64,000 bases of DNA from Butyrivibrio sp. FCS014 (lineage in GTDB: Bacteria; Bacillota; Clostridia; Lachnospirales; Lachnospiraceae): assembly GCF_000526935.1 (NCBI RefSeq), contig NZ_JAHA01000013.1, forward strand, positions 1-64,000. The letters are read 5' to 3'. The position numbers and the translations under genes are program-made. This document shows positions 16,813 to 25,393 of this stretch, piece after piece (the stretch's first letter is position 1; the number at the start of each line of letters is the position of its first letter). The notes beneath the pieces were generated by a model that did no database searches, was not told where the DNA came from, and was given only the letters and a program-made list of their open reading frames with translations.

Positions 16813-17444
16813 TGGGAATGAGAACAGATAAGAACGCGCTTATAAGTCTTATGGGCCACTCCGTTCATGAGACCCTGAAGAAGAGCAGCTATCTCTTCAG
16901 GGAAGGTGAGCCGGCGGAGTCCATATTCATAATCAAGAAGGGCAGGATAAAACTTTGCAGATTTGATTCTCTTGGCAGAGAGCAGATCGTCACGATCCTT
17001 ACCGACGGAGATATGATCTGGGAGGGGATGCTGCTGGATGGCAGCATTTATCCCTATTCTGCAGTGTGCATTACCAGCGCCTCCATTTACAGGATCCGCA
17101 GGGATGACTTTGTGAAGATGGTCAATGACCCCGATGCGGCCATGAGTACCATCATGCTCCTTAGTAAAAAGCTTCACGATGCCAACGAGAGAAATATGCT
17201 TTTGTCCACCAAGGATCCCATGGCAAGGCTTGCAGGATTTCTCATGTACAGAGTGGACAGGAGCGAAGACGACGATGTGGTGCTTAAGCTGGATGATATT
17301 GCGGCCAGCGTAAGCCTTAGGGCGGAGACGGTATCAAGGAAACTCCGCGAGATGGAAAAAATGGGATTTATCGAGAGGCTGGGCCATGCAAGGCTTCGGG
17401 TCCTTGACAGGGATGCCCTAAGAGATATTTACGTATCTCAGTAA
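16812..17444 (+). CDS. Crp/Fnr-family transcription regulator
   Basis: The protein has 210 residues. Residues about 15-125 are a cyclic-nucleotide-binding-like beta-roll (LFREGEPAESIFIIKKGRIKL), and residues about 150-205 a winged helix-turn-helix (LDDIAASVSLRAETVSRKL). There is no N-terminal cysteine cluster, so it is not a [4Fe-4S] FNR. The classical cAMP-contact motif is also not evident, so the effector is unknown. Translational coupling to the Nudix gene (TGATG) suggests it may answer to a nucleotide-type signal, but that is inference. The target genes are not known. Confidence 0.9.
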   Translation: MGMRTDKNALISLMGHSVHETLKKSSYLFREGEPAESIFIIKKGRIKLCRFDSLGREQIVTILTDGDMIWEGMLLDGSIYPYSAVCITSASIYRIRRDDFVKMVNDPDAAMSTIMLLSKKLHDANERNMLLSTKDPMARLAGFLMYRVDRSEDDDVVLKLDDIAASVSLRAETVSRKLREMEKMGFIERLGHARLRVLDRDALRDIYVSQ

Positions 17445-17509
17445 TTTTGGGGTGGAAGCCCCTACTCAATTGTGCTAAAGTAATAATGCATTACAAAATC
17501 TCCTAAAGA

Positions 17510-17600
17510 AAGGTGGTGGTTTTTATGAAGTCAGATCCTCATATATGTGGCAGCGATTCTGCTCCCGGTCGAAGTACCATAAAAACCATACCGAAAGGAG
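17510..17600 (+). promoter_or_regulatory. Long stem in the mgtE leader
   Basis: GGTTTTTATG (17518-17527) pairs perfectly with CATAAAAACC, which lies about 50 bases downstream, and flanking GGT/ACC bases extend the stem. It encloses GCAG/CTGC. The stem includes the start codon of a possible leader ORF and ends close to the mgtE ribosome-binding site, so it could switch mgtE translation. The hallmark sequences of the M-box magnesium riboswitch were not found. Confidence 0.4.
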
Positions 17601-17638
17601 ATTATCATGGAAATCGAAGAGGAGAAAGTCCTTGCTGA
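17525..17638 (+). CDS. Possible 37-residue leader peptide overlapping mgtE
   Basis: A small ORF begins at ATG 17525 behind AAAGGTGGT with good spacing and ends at TGA 17638, inside mgtE in another frame. The peptide begins MKSDPHICGSDSAPGRST and has no homologue I recognise. Its position suggests a leader whose translation could open or hide the mgtE start, as proline-containing leaders do for magnesium transporters in enterobacteria. It could also be a chance ORF. Confidence 0.3.
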   Translation: MKSDPHICGSDSAPGRSTIKTIPKGDYHGNRRGESPC

Positions 17639-18971
17639 GGAGCTGAAAGAGCTCCTTGACAGCAGACAGTACACCAAGCTTCGCCAGACAATATCCGACA
17701 TGAACACCACAGATATCGCTACCGCCATGAGTGAATTGGAGGAAGAGGATTCTCTTAAGATGTTCAGGATTCTGCCCAAAGATATGGCAGCTGACGTTTT
17801 TGCAGATCTGGAAGCTGATGTACAGCAATATATTATCAGGTCCATGTCGGACCGTGAGGCATCCAACGTAATTGAAAATCTGATGGCCGATGACGCTACG
17901 GACATTCTGGAAGAAATGCCCGCCAGCGTTGTTAAGCGTATTCTGGCCAATGCAAGCCCTGAGACCAGGGCTGATATCAATCACCTTCTGCAGTATCCTG
18001 AGGATTCCGCCGGTAGTATCATGACGGTGGAGTATGTGGACCTTCGGGAAGATATGACCGTAGGCGACGCAATTGACAGGATAAGGAAGAAGGGTGTTGA
18101 TTCCGAGACCATCAATATCTGCTATGTTGTGACTAAGCAGAAGGTGCTGGTAGGAACCGTAGCACTGAGGTATCTGCTTATTATGGAACCCGGTGAGATC
18201 ATCGGTGACATCATGAACACCAATGTCATCAGTATCAACACCATGACCGACCAGGAAGAAGCCGCAAGAATGTTCCAGAAATACGGTTTCACCGCCATGC
18301 CGGTCGTTGACGCCGAGTCCAGGATGGTCGGTATCATCACCATCGATGATGTTGTGGACATCATGGAAGAAGAGGCCACCGAGGATATCGAGAAGATGGC
18401 AGCTATCGTGCCGTCTGACAAGCCCTATCCCAGGGTTGGTATTTTTGAGACCTACAAGAGCCGTATCCCTTGGCTTCTGTTCCTGATGGTAAGTGCCACC
18501 TTTACAGGCGCCATCATCACAGGATTTGAAGATGCGCTTTCCGCCTATGTGGTCCTTACCGCGTACATTCCAATGCTGATGGATACCGGCGGTAATGCGG
18601 GATCCCAGGCCAGCGTTTCCATCATCCGTGGTCTGTCGCTTAAGGAGATTGAGTTCGGAGATCTGTTCAGGATCATCTGGAAGGAGATAAGAGTTGCGGT
18701 TCTGTGCGGTATGACGCTGGCTGCAGCCAACTTCCTGAAGTTGTTGTTCTTTGACAGGCTTGATATCGCAGTTGCTGCTGTTATCTGCCTGACACTGCTC
18801 ATCGTAGTACTTATCGCCAAGATGGTGGGCTGTTGCCTGCCTATGCTGGCTTCGAGACTTGGCTTTGACCCGGCGGTTATGGCGAGTCCGTTTATTACAA
18901 CAATTGTAGATGCGCTGTCACTTCTGGTTTATTTCAACATTGCTACCAATGCGCTGCATCTGGTGGGGTAG
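17607..18971 (+). CDS. mgtE: Magnesium transporter MgtE
   Basis: MgtE is a Mg2+-gated channel of the cytoplasmic membrane. The 454-residue protein has the full layout: an N-terminal superhelical domain of about 130 residues; a CBS pair (about 135-255, with VGTVALRYLLIMEPGEIIGDIM and GFTAMPVVDAESRMVGIITIDD) that senses intracellular Mg2+; the plug helix; and five membrane helices (about 280-450) with the pore signature PMLMDTGGNAGSQAS. The length is normal. The start at 17607 is supported by GAAAGGAG. An unusual 160-base leader with a long stem and a possible small ORF precedes it. The gene ends just before the palindromic repeat, which probably serves as its terminator. Confidence 0.94.
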   Translation: MEIEEEKVLAEELKELLDSRQYTKLRQTISDMNTTDIATAMSELEEEDSLKMFRILPKDMAADVFADLEADVQQYIIRSMSDREASNVIENLMADDATDILEEMPASVVKRILANASPETRADINHLLQYPEDSAGSIMTVEYVDLREDMTVGDAIDRIRKKGVDSETINICYVVTKQKVLVGTVALRYLLIMEPGEIIGDIMNTNVISINTMTDQEEAARMFQKYGFTAMPVVDAESRMVGIITIDDVVDIMEEEATEDIEKMAAIVPSDKPYPRVGIFETYKSRIPWLLFLMVSATFTGAIITGFEDALSAYVVLTAYIPMLMDTGGNAGSQASVSIIRGLSLKEIEFGDLFRIIWKEIRVAVLCGMTLAAANFLKLLFFDRLDIAVAAVICLTLLIVVLIAKMVGCCLPMLASRLGFDPAVMASPFITTIVDALSLLVYFNIATNALHLVG

Positions 18972-18979
18972 AAAACAGC

Positions 18980-19048
18980 AAGTCAAAGGGGACGGTTCTC
19001 TCTGACTGGTCTTTCAGACCAGTCAAGGAGAACCGTCCCCTTTGACTT
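18980..19048. repeat. 69-bp palindromic REP-like repeat
   Basis: A nearly perfect inverted repeat lies between convergent mgtE and the aminotransferase gene. The outer 21-base arms (18980-19000 and 19028-19048) begin AAGTCAAAGGGGACGG. The inner 9-base arms GACTGGTCT/AGACCAGTC (19004-19012, 19016-19024) flank TTC. Sequences with the GTCAAAGGGGACGGTTCT core are familiar as dispersed repeats in clostridial genomes, often linked to REP-associated tyrosine transposases. It can fold on either strand and may act as a bidirectional terminator here. No transposase is in the window. Confidence 0.8.
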
Positions 19049-19088
19049 GGACTTGTTGTGGCTCTTTGGTATTTCAAAAAAACGGGTA

Positions 19089-20384
19089 TCAGGCTTCGCT
19101 GAATTCTTTGAGATACTTTTCTGCTGCGACGATCCTTACGCAGGTTGTGAAGATTTCCATTGCAAGCTTAAGGTCGTTGAGGTTCGGGAATGTAGGTGCG
19201 ATCCTGATGTTGCTGTCGTGAGGATCTTTGCCGTAAGGCCAGGTTGCACCGGCATTTGTCATGGTAACGCCTGCCTTCTTGGCTCTGTCAACGATAGCTT
19301 TTGCACAGCCTTCGGGAGCATCAAAGCTTAAGAAGTAGCCGCCCTTTGGCTTTGTCCAGCTGCCTATGCCACAGGGAGCCAGGTCTTTTTCCAGGGCATC
19401 TATAACTGCCTCGAACTTGGGTCTGATGATGGCTGCGTGCTTCTTCATGTGCTCCTTCATTCCGTTGATGTCGCCGAAGAAACGAACGTGACGAAGCTGG
19501 TTAACCTTGTCGTGGCCGATGGTCTGGTAAGTGAGCTGTGCCTTGATCTCCTCAAGGTTGTTGAGGGAGGTGGCGATAGCTGCAATTCCGCTTCCGGGGA
19601 AAGTGATCTTGGAAGTGGAGGAGAACTTGTAGACCATATCAGGGCTTCCGGCCTTCTTGCACTCTTCAAGGATCTCTATAAGGTAATCCTGATTGTCATC
19701 GTAGAGATGGTGGATTCCGTAGGCGTTGTCCCAGAAGATTCTGAAGTCTCTTGCTGCGGGACGAAGTCTTGCAAAACGTCTTACGGTCTCGTCTGAATAG
19801 GAATATCCCTGGGGATTGGAGTACTTGGGTACACACCAGATTCCCTTGACGGATTCGTCGTGGGCAACAAGCCTTTCAACCTCATCCATATCGGGACCTG
19901 TGGGAGTCATTCTTACGGGGATCATCTCGATCCCGAAGTACTCTGTTATGGCAAAATGTCTGTCATAACCGGGAACGGGGCAGAGGAACTTAACCCTGTC
20001 CAGCTTGCACCAGGGGGTGTTGCCCATGATTCCGTGGGTATAAGCTCTTGAAACCGTGTCATACATTACGTTGAGAGATGAATTGCCGTAAATGATGATG
20101 TTCTCAGGCTTGTTCTCCATCATGGCGCCAAGAAGAACCTTGGCTTCATGGATACCTGTGAGAACTCCGTAGTTTCGGCAGTCGGTACCGTCTTCACAGG
20201 AAAGATCCGCCTCGGAATTGAGGGCGTCCATCATTCCCATGGAAAGATCCAGCTGCTCACGACAGGGCTTTCCTCTCGCCATATTGAGGGAGAGCTCCAT
20301 CTCCTGGAACTTCTTGTACTCTGCCTTGAGCTTGACGATTTCCTGCTCAAGTTCCTGTTTGTTCATCTCTGCATACTTTTTCAC
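19089..20384 (-). CDS. Aspartate-aminotransferase-like PLP enzyme (subgroup Ic type)
   Basis: The 431-residue protein is a fold-type I PLP enzyme of the small group that contains the Corynebacterium aspartate aminotransferase. The opening SLNMARGKPCREQLDLS, the substrate region YSNPQGYSYSD, the PLP-binding FWDNAYGIHHL and the Schiff-base lysine in SSTSKITFPGSG (Lys at about 259) are all visible. It would transfer the amino group between aspartate and 2-oxoglutarate in the cytoplasm. It is transcribed leftwards, divergent from aspS and convergent with mgtE. The neighbouring aspS is consistent with a role in aspartate supply, though divergent orientation is weak evidence. Substrate assignment is by family only. 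Confidence 0.85.
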   Translation of the reverse strand: MKKYAEMNKQELEQEIVKLKAEYKKFQEMELSLNMARGKPCREQLDLSMGMMDALNSEADLSCEDGTDCRNYGVLTGIHEAKVLLGAMMENKPENIIIYGNSSLNVMYDTVSRAYTHGIMGNTPWCKLDRVKFLCPVPGYDRHFAITEYFGIEMIPVRMTPTGPDMDEVERLVAHDESVKGIWCVPKYSNPQGYSYSDETVRRFARLRPAARDFRIFWDNAYGIHHLYDDNQDYLIEILEECKKAGSPDMVYKFSSTSKITFPGSGIAAIATSLNNLEEIKAQLTYQTIGHDKVNQLRHVRFFGDINGMKEHMKKHAAIIRPKFEAVIDALEKDLAPCGIGSWTKPKGGYFLSFDAPEGCAKAIVDRAKKAGVTMTNAGATWPYGKDPHDSNIRIAPTFPNLNDLKLAMEIFTTCVRIVAAEKYLKEFSEA

Positions 20385-20493
20385 GGCGATACTCCTTCTG
20401 AAAAGAACTATTTTGAATGTGGAAAATGCATAGTTGTATAATTGTATACAGGCATTATACAGGAAAGACTTAGCTCTTGCAACAATTAATACA

Positions 20494-20521
20494 TTGCATT
20501 AAAATATGTGGGTGTTAATAA
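20494..20521 (+). promoter_or_regulatory. Candidate promoter for aspS
   Basis: TTGCAT (20494-20499) and TAATAA (20516-20521) are 16 bases apart within the AT-rich 180-base gap between the divergent aminotransferase and aspS genes. No T-box anticodon-reading structure was recognised in the leader. Confidence 0.35.
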
Positions 20522-20564
20522 CAATTGATATGACATTAATATTAGTAGAAATGGAGTATTACCT

Positions 20565-22412
20565 ATGATGCAGTCACGTACACATAACTGTGGTGAGCTT
20601 CGCATAGAGAACGCCGGACAGCAGGTTAAGCTGGTGGGCTGGCTTGAGAATATGCGTGAGGTTGGAAGCGGTCTTGGATTCGTTGTTCTTAGAGACTTCT
20701 ACGGCACAACACAGATCGTTCTTGAAACTGAGGAAATGGTTAAGACAGCCAAGGCCATCACCAAGGAGTCAACCATATCCGTTAAGGGTGTTGTAAGAGA
20801 GCGCAGCTCCAAGAACCCCAAACAGGCTACCGGCGATATAGAGGTTGTTCCCGAGTCCATCGAGGTCCTCGGAAGATGCCGTTACAACGAGCTTCCTTTT
20901 GAGATCAATCACTCAAGGGAGGCCGATGAGACAGCCCGTCTTAAATATCGTTATCTCGACCTTAGAAACCCTGAGGTTAAAAAGAATATCATCTTAAGAT
21001 GCAATGTTATTGCAGCTCTTCGTCAGGCTATGATGGAGCACGGATTCATGGAGATCACAACTCCCATCCTTACAGCTTCTTCACCTGAGGGCGCAAGAGA
21101 CTACCTTGTTCCCGCAAGAAAGCACCCCGGCAAGTTCTATGCTCTGCCCCAGGCTCCTCAGCAGTTCAAGCAGCTGCTCATGACAGCAGGTTTTGACCGT
21201 TACTTCCAGATCGCACCCTGCTTCCGTGATGAGGATGCAAGAGGAGACAGAAGCCCGGGAGAGTTCTACCAGCTTGATATGGAGATGGCTTTTGCTACTC
21301 AGGAAGACGTATTCTCTGTTTGTGAGGATGTTCTTCCTCCCGTATTCGAGAAGTTCGGTACCTATGATCACGCATCAAAGGCTCCTTTCACAAGAATTCC
21401 TTATCTTGAGGCTATGGAGAAATACGGTTCTGACAAGCCCGACCTTAGAATCGACCTGACTGTTCAGGATGTTACAGAGACTCTTAAGGACTGCGGTTTC
21501 GGACCTTTCGCAACCACTGTATCAGCAGAGGCAGCCGAGAAGAGTGAAGGCGCACTCAAAGAGGGTGATGCCACCAACGTAAGGATCAAGGCTGTTGTTG
21601 TTTCTGACTTCAAGGAGAGCCGTAAGTTTATCGACAAGCACATCGGCGACGTTGAGGTTCAGTCAGGCGGCAAGGCTTACTGGTTCAGAATGGATGAGAA
21701 CGGCGAGCTGGTTGGAGGAATCTCCAAGTTTGTTGCTCCCATCAAGGACGCAGTTGTTTCAGCTCTTTCACTTAAGGCAGGCGACCTGGTTGTTCTTTCT
21801 GCAGGCAAGCTTGCAGCAGCTCAGAAGGTTGCCGGCGTTATCGTTAAGACTTTCGGCGCAGCTGTACCCGGACACATGGACAAAGAGAAATACGAGTTCT
21901 GCTGGATCGTGGACTTCCCTATGTACGAGATCGGTGAGGAGTCCGGCGAGCTTGAGTTCTGCCACAATCCTTTCTCAATGCCTTCAGGCGGTCTTGAGAC
22001 TCTTCTTAAGGCTGAGAGAGGTGAGATCGATCCTCTTTCCATCACAGCAGATCAGTACGATCTTGTTGTAAACGGAATTGAGCTTTCATCAGGAGCTGTT
22101 CGTAACCACGATCCTGAGATCATGATCAAGGCCTTCGAGATGGTTCGCCTCGGCGAGGACGATGTTAAGGCCAAGTTCCCCGCTATGTACAACGCTTTCT
22201 GCTACGGCGCTCCGCCTCACGCAGGAATCGCTCCCGGCGTAGACCGTATGGTTATGCTTCTTGCAGGAGAGGATACTATCAGAGAGATCATTCCTTTCCC
22301 TATGAACAAGAACGCTCAGGATATCATGATGGGTGCTCCCGGATTCGTAACAGACAAGCAGCTTGACGAGCTCCACATCAAAGTGGATGTTCCCGCAGAT
22401 GCTGAGGAATAA
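20565..22412 (+). CDS. aspS: Aspartyl-tRNA synthetase
   Basis: The 615-residue class II synthetase charges tRNA-Asp. An N-terminal OB-fold anticodon domain (about 1-110, VKLVGWLENMREVGSGLGFVVLRD) is followed by the catalytic core with motif 1 near IAALRQAMMEHGFMEITTPIL, motif 2 RYFQIAPCFRDEDARGDR and motif 3 GIAPGVDRMVMLL. The bacterial GAD insert domain lies between (about 300-430). This is the bacterial-type enzyme of normal length. Two adjacent ATG codons open the ORF. Spacing from GGAG favours either equally. A terminator follows at 22441. Confidence 0.96.
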   Translation: MMQSRTHNCGELRIENAGQQVKLVGWLENMREVGSGLGFVVLRDFYGTTQIVLETEEMVKTAKAITKESTISVKGVVRERSSKNPKQATGDIEVVPESIEVLGRCRYNELPFEINHSREADETARLKYRYLDLRNPEVKKNIILRCNVIAALRQAMMEHGFMEITTPILTASSPEGARDYLVPARKHPGKFYALPQAPQQFKQLLMTAGFDRYFQIAPCFRDEDARGDRSPGEFYQLDMEMAFATQEDVFSVCEDVLPPVFEKFGTYDHASKAPFTRIPYLEAMEKYGSDKPDLRIDLTVQDVTETLKDCGFGPFATTVSAEAAEKSEGALKEGDATNVRIKAVVVSDFKESRKFIDKHIGDVEVQSGGKAYWFRMDENGELVGGISKFVAPIKDAVVSALSLKAGDLVVLSAGKLAAAQKVAGVIVKTFGAAVPGHMDKEKYEFCWIVDFPMYEIGEESGELEFCHNPFSMPSGGLETLLKAERGEIDPLSITADQYDLVVNGIELSSGAVRNHDPEIMIKAFEMVRLGEDDVKAKFPAMYNAFCYGAPPHAGIAPGVDRMVMLLAGEDTIREIIPFPMNKNAQDIMMGAPGFVTDKQLDELHIKVDVPADAEE

Positions 22413-22440
22413 GAAGAATAGATTATAAAGATATTTGTAA

Positions 22441-22469
22441 GTGCCGGTGGTAGATACGCCGGCACTTTT
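22441..22469 (+). terminator. Intrinsic terminator of aspS
   Basis: GTGCCGG (22441-22447) pairs with CCGGCAC (22459-22465) and is followed by TTTT. It stands between convergent aspS and the LacI gene. Confidence 0.8.
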
Positions 22470-22527
22470 CTATTAAATAAAAAGTGCTCCGCTAAGGATG
22501 CAAACTTATACAAGAATTTCGCCCGGA

Positions 22528-23571
22528 TCAGGCAGACTCCCTGAATATTACATCAGTCTCGATATATGTCTTTTTATAGGGCATATGCGGATTGGCGATC
22601 CTTGAGAGCAAAAGGTCGGCAGCTGTATAGCCCATGGAACTGCTGTGGATCCTGACAGTGGTGAGGTTCGGCTCGATTATGGTTGCCTCCGGGGCATTGT
22701 CAAAGCCGCAGACAAGGGCATCTTCGGGAACGTTCTTTCCCAGAAGGCGCAGCGCCTTTATGGTGCAGGTAGCCAGGAAATCGTTGGCACAGAAAAAGAC
22801 CTCCGGCATCTCTTTCAGGGAACTTATCCGCTCGGAGAGCCAGGTTATGTCGTGGTAAGGGTAGTTATCGTCATCAAGGATGCAGGAAGAGGTATCGGGA
22901 GCAATCCCATTGTCTGTCAATGCTCCCACGTACCCCTGCCACCTTTCATAGAAAGATTGGCAGTGGAATCTGTCTCCCACAAAAGAGACCTTTCTTTTGC
23001 CTTGTCCGATCAGTGTATTTATCATGCTGTAGACACTGGAGGTGTTCTCCATGTACAGCGTGTCTGCCTTTAGAAAGCCGCTCTGCAAAAGCGGCGTATC
23101 CACAAAGAGAATCGGGATGTTCTTGCTGCACAGGAAATTGCTGTATCTTGCGGAGAACAGCTCAAGACACAGTATCCCGGCGATATTGTCAAGATTTATG
23201 TTGGCAGGGAGCATCAGATTCTCAAGCTCAACATCCCTTATTATGTTAATGGACAGCTTATATCCCAGCGAGTCGATTCGGTTCTGGAAAGCCTCAAGGA
23301 GCTTGGTTCCCGAGTGGGAGGCTCCGGGAAAAGAGTGGGTGAAAAGAGCTATCTCTGTCTTCCCGTCTGTCGGAAGGGCAGTAGCTGCTATAGGTGACGC
23401 AGATGCATCAATGGTGCTGAACTGTTTGTAGCCCATAGCTGTTGCCATTTGACAGATTCTGTTTCTTGTTTCAATTGAAACGCTTCCTGAATTATTAAGA
23501 GCCCTGGAAACTGTGTTTCTGGACATTCCAAGGGCATCTGCTATTTCCTGCAAAGTGACTCTTTTTCCCAT
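22528..23571 (-). CDS. LacI-family repressor, likely controlling the GH32 locus
   Basis: This 347-residue regulator has a LacI helix-turn-helix at the N terminus (VTLQEIADALGMSRNTVSRAL) and the hinge (RNRICQMATAMGY). A periplasmic-binding-protein-like sugar-sensing core follows (about 75-345). I chose the start at 23571 (MGKRVTL) because AGGAGAG precedes it and the HTH then begins at the usual place; the frame is open 33 bases further. It is divergent from the GH32 gene across a 270-base gap holding a good promoter and inverted repeats. It probably represses that gene until a fructan- or sucrose-derived sugar appears. The sugar is inference. Confidence 0.88.
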   Translation of the reverse strand: MGKRVTLQEIADALGMSRNTVSRALNNSGSVSIETRNRICQMATAMGYKQFSTIDASASPIAATALPTDGKTEIALFTHSFPGASHSGTKLLEAFQNRIDSLGYKLSINIIRDVELENLMLPANINLDNIAGILCLELFSARYSNFLCSKNIPILFVDTPLLQSGFLKADTLYMENTSSVYSMINTLIGQGKRKVSFVGDRFHCQSFYERWQGYVGALTDNGIAPDTSSCILDDDNYPYHDITWLSERISSLKEMPEVFFCANDFLATCTIKALRLLGKNVPEDALVCGFDNAPEATIIEPNLTTVRIHSSSMGYTAADLLLSRIANPHMPYKKTYIETDVIFRESA

Positions 23572-23771
23572 AACTCTCCTCATATCGCTAAATATATGTG
23601 TCAAAAGTGCGGTTTAGTAGCCAGCCGCTCGACTACTGATTAATGATATCGTAACCATTGCAATGTGTCAAATGTAACATTCCGGTAAAAAGTCTGTGTG
23701 CATTCTGTACAAATAAAGCCCCTGATAAAACATGGTTTTGCACGAAAATGTGTGACAAACGCACAATATTA

Positions 23772-23824
23772 TTGCGACATATGTCACATAGTGATATGAT
23801 ATTTTTGCAAGTAAATAGTGCAAA
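23772..23824 (+). promoter_or_regulatory. Promoter and candidate operators for the GH32 operon
   Basis: TTGCGA (23772-23777) and TATGAT (23795-23800) are spaced by 17 bases. A perfect palindrome GACATATGTC (23776-23785) lies in the spacer, and TTTGCA-9-TGCAAA (23804-23809, 23819-23824) covers the expected start of transcription. Both are placed where LacI-type repressors bind. The remaining bases of the gap to the LacI gene contain only AT-rich sequence and a weak inverted repeat (TAGTAG/CTACTA) near 23615. Confidence 0.55.
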
Positions 23825-23842
23825 TGCACCATAGGAGGGAGT

Positions 23843-25375
23843 ATGAAAAAGTTGGTTACAGTGCTTCTGACTTGTGCAGTCGCAGTTTCTGTTGCCGGAT
23901 GCGCAGCGGAAACGGCGGACAGCTCACAAGTGGGAGACGATGCGCAGATATTACAGGAAGAAGATGAAGAATACCTGGGAGAAAGCATAGAGGATCACGT
24001 GATCTTCCCGGTATCTGTTGAGGGGCTCGTAGGAGATACGATGCCATTTTACGATAACGGTGAATACAATGTCTTTTACCTGGCAGACCAGAGGAACGGC
24101 TCTCAGGGCTATCATCCCTGGGGACTGATCAGGACAACGGACTTCACGGAATACGACGACAGGGGTGTTGTGCTGAATTATGGTGAAAAGGCTGAGGATC
24201 AGGACATTGCTCTTGGCACGGGAAGTGTCATAAAGGACAGCGAGGGCAGATACCACGCTTTCTATACCGGGCACAACGATATGTTTGAGCCCAAAGAAGC
24301 AGTGATGCACGCAGTCAGCGACGATATGGAAAACTGGGAAAAGATTCCGGAGGACACCCTTTACGCCGGTGATGATTATGCGAAAAATGATTTCCGCGAC
24401 CCTTACGTATTCTATGGCGAGGAAGACAGCTGTTACTACATGCTGGTTGCTACAAGGAAAGACAACAAGGGAATCATTGCAAGATACCGATCGGCGGATC
24501 TATCCACCTGGGAGGATGCGGGAGTCTTTTTTGAAAACGATATGGGGACGGATTCAAACCTGGAGTGCCCGACACTTCTTGAATATAAGGGCAAATGGTA
24601 TCTCTCATTCTCGGATCAGTGGCCTCACAGGCTGGTTCATTATCGAATGGCAGACAACATGAACGGCCCTTTTACAATTCCTCAGCAGGATATCTTTGAC
24701 TGCAATGGATTTTACGCGGGAAGAATGGAAACAGATGGAGAAAACCTCTACGTTGTGGGATGGAACGGAACCAAGAAGAGCCACACAGACTCAGAGGACT
24801 ACGACTGGGGCGGCAGCATGGTGACACATCTTCTTATGCAGCATGAGGACGGAACCCTCACCCCTGCGCTTAATCCTGCGGTAGAGAAAATGCTTTCCAA
24901 TGAGATTGCGGTTTCGCCCACTCAGATGACTGAGACGGCAACCTTTGAGGAAGGTGATATCTCTTTTTCCGGAGAAGAGTATGAGGTGGCCTGCTTCAAA
25001 GAGCTTATGGGAAGCTATCTGATAAAGACAACGGTAAAGGACTTTGATAAAGAGGGGATGTTCGGCTTTTGCTTTAACACCAATGAGGAAAAAGTGGGGC
25101 GCCTTAACATCATATTCAATGCGGCCACTGGAAGGATAGAGTTCTACAACGGCGCGAATATCATGGAGAGATCCGCCCAGTCCTATGTGGAATATGACAT
25201 TGCCGGAAAGGATAAACTGGATGTTTCCATGCTTGTTGCCGATGGAGTTGTATCGATGTATGTGAACGGGGAAATCGCATTTACAACGAGAATGTACATG
25301 TCACAGGGCTCGGACTGGGGAGTGTTCGGCATTGGCTCAAAGGCAGTATTTGGGAATTTGAAGGTATTTAAGTAA
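23843..25375 (+). CDS. GH32-like beta-fructosidase lipoprotein
   Basis: The 510-residue protein starts with a lipoprotein signal (lipobox VAGC, Cys at about 21), so it is probably tethered outside the membrane. The five-bladed propeller (about 50-340) shows the GH32 pattern: an Asp-bearing opening VGDTMPFYDNGEYNVFYL in place of the classical WMNDPNG, the FRDPYVF motif that holds the transition-state Asp, and the ECPTLLEYKGKWYLSFS motif with the acid/base Glu. The C-terminal beta-sandwich (about 355-510) is the usual GH32 companion. It should release fructose from sucrose or fructans at the cell surface. It follows a LacI-type promoter and is 18 bases ahead of the eight-module protein. Confidence 0.82.
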   Translation: MKKLVTVLLTCAVAVSVAGCAAETADSSQVGDDAQILQEEDEEYLGESIEDHVIFPVSVEGLVGDTMPFYDNGEYNVFYLADQRNGSQGYHPWGLIRTTDFTEYDDRGVVLNYGEKAEDQDIALGTGSVIKDSEGRYHAFYTGHNDMFEPKEAVMHAVSDDMENWEKIPEDTLYAGDDYAKNDFRDPYVFYGEEDSCYYMLVATRKDNKGIIARYRSADLSTWEDAGVFFENDMGTDSNLECPTLLEYKGKWYLSFSDQWPHRLVHYRMADNMNGPFTIPQQDIFDCNGFYAGRMETDGENLYVVGWNGTKKSHTDSEDYDWGGSMVTHLLMQHEDGTLTPALNPAVEKMLSNEIAVSPTQMTETATFEEGDISFSGEEYEVACFKELMGSYLIKTTVKDFDKEGMFGFCFNTNEEKVGRLNIIFNAATGRIEFYNGANIMERSAQSYVEYDIAGKDKLDVSMLVADGVVSMYVNGEIAFTTRMYMSQGSDWGVFGIGSKAVFGNLKVFK

Positions 25376-25393
25376 AGCAAAAGGGAGGAAGCT

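Noticed and set aside
17445..17606. M-box magnesium riboswitch before mgtE
   Set aside because: The gene would suit it, but the conserved M-box core sequences could not be found; only a long stem and a small ORF are visible.
20385..20564. T-box leader before aspS
   Set aside because: The leader is short and lacks the T-box bulge sequence and an antiterminator/terminator pair.
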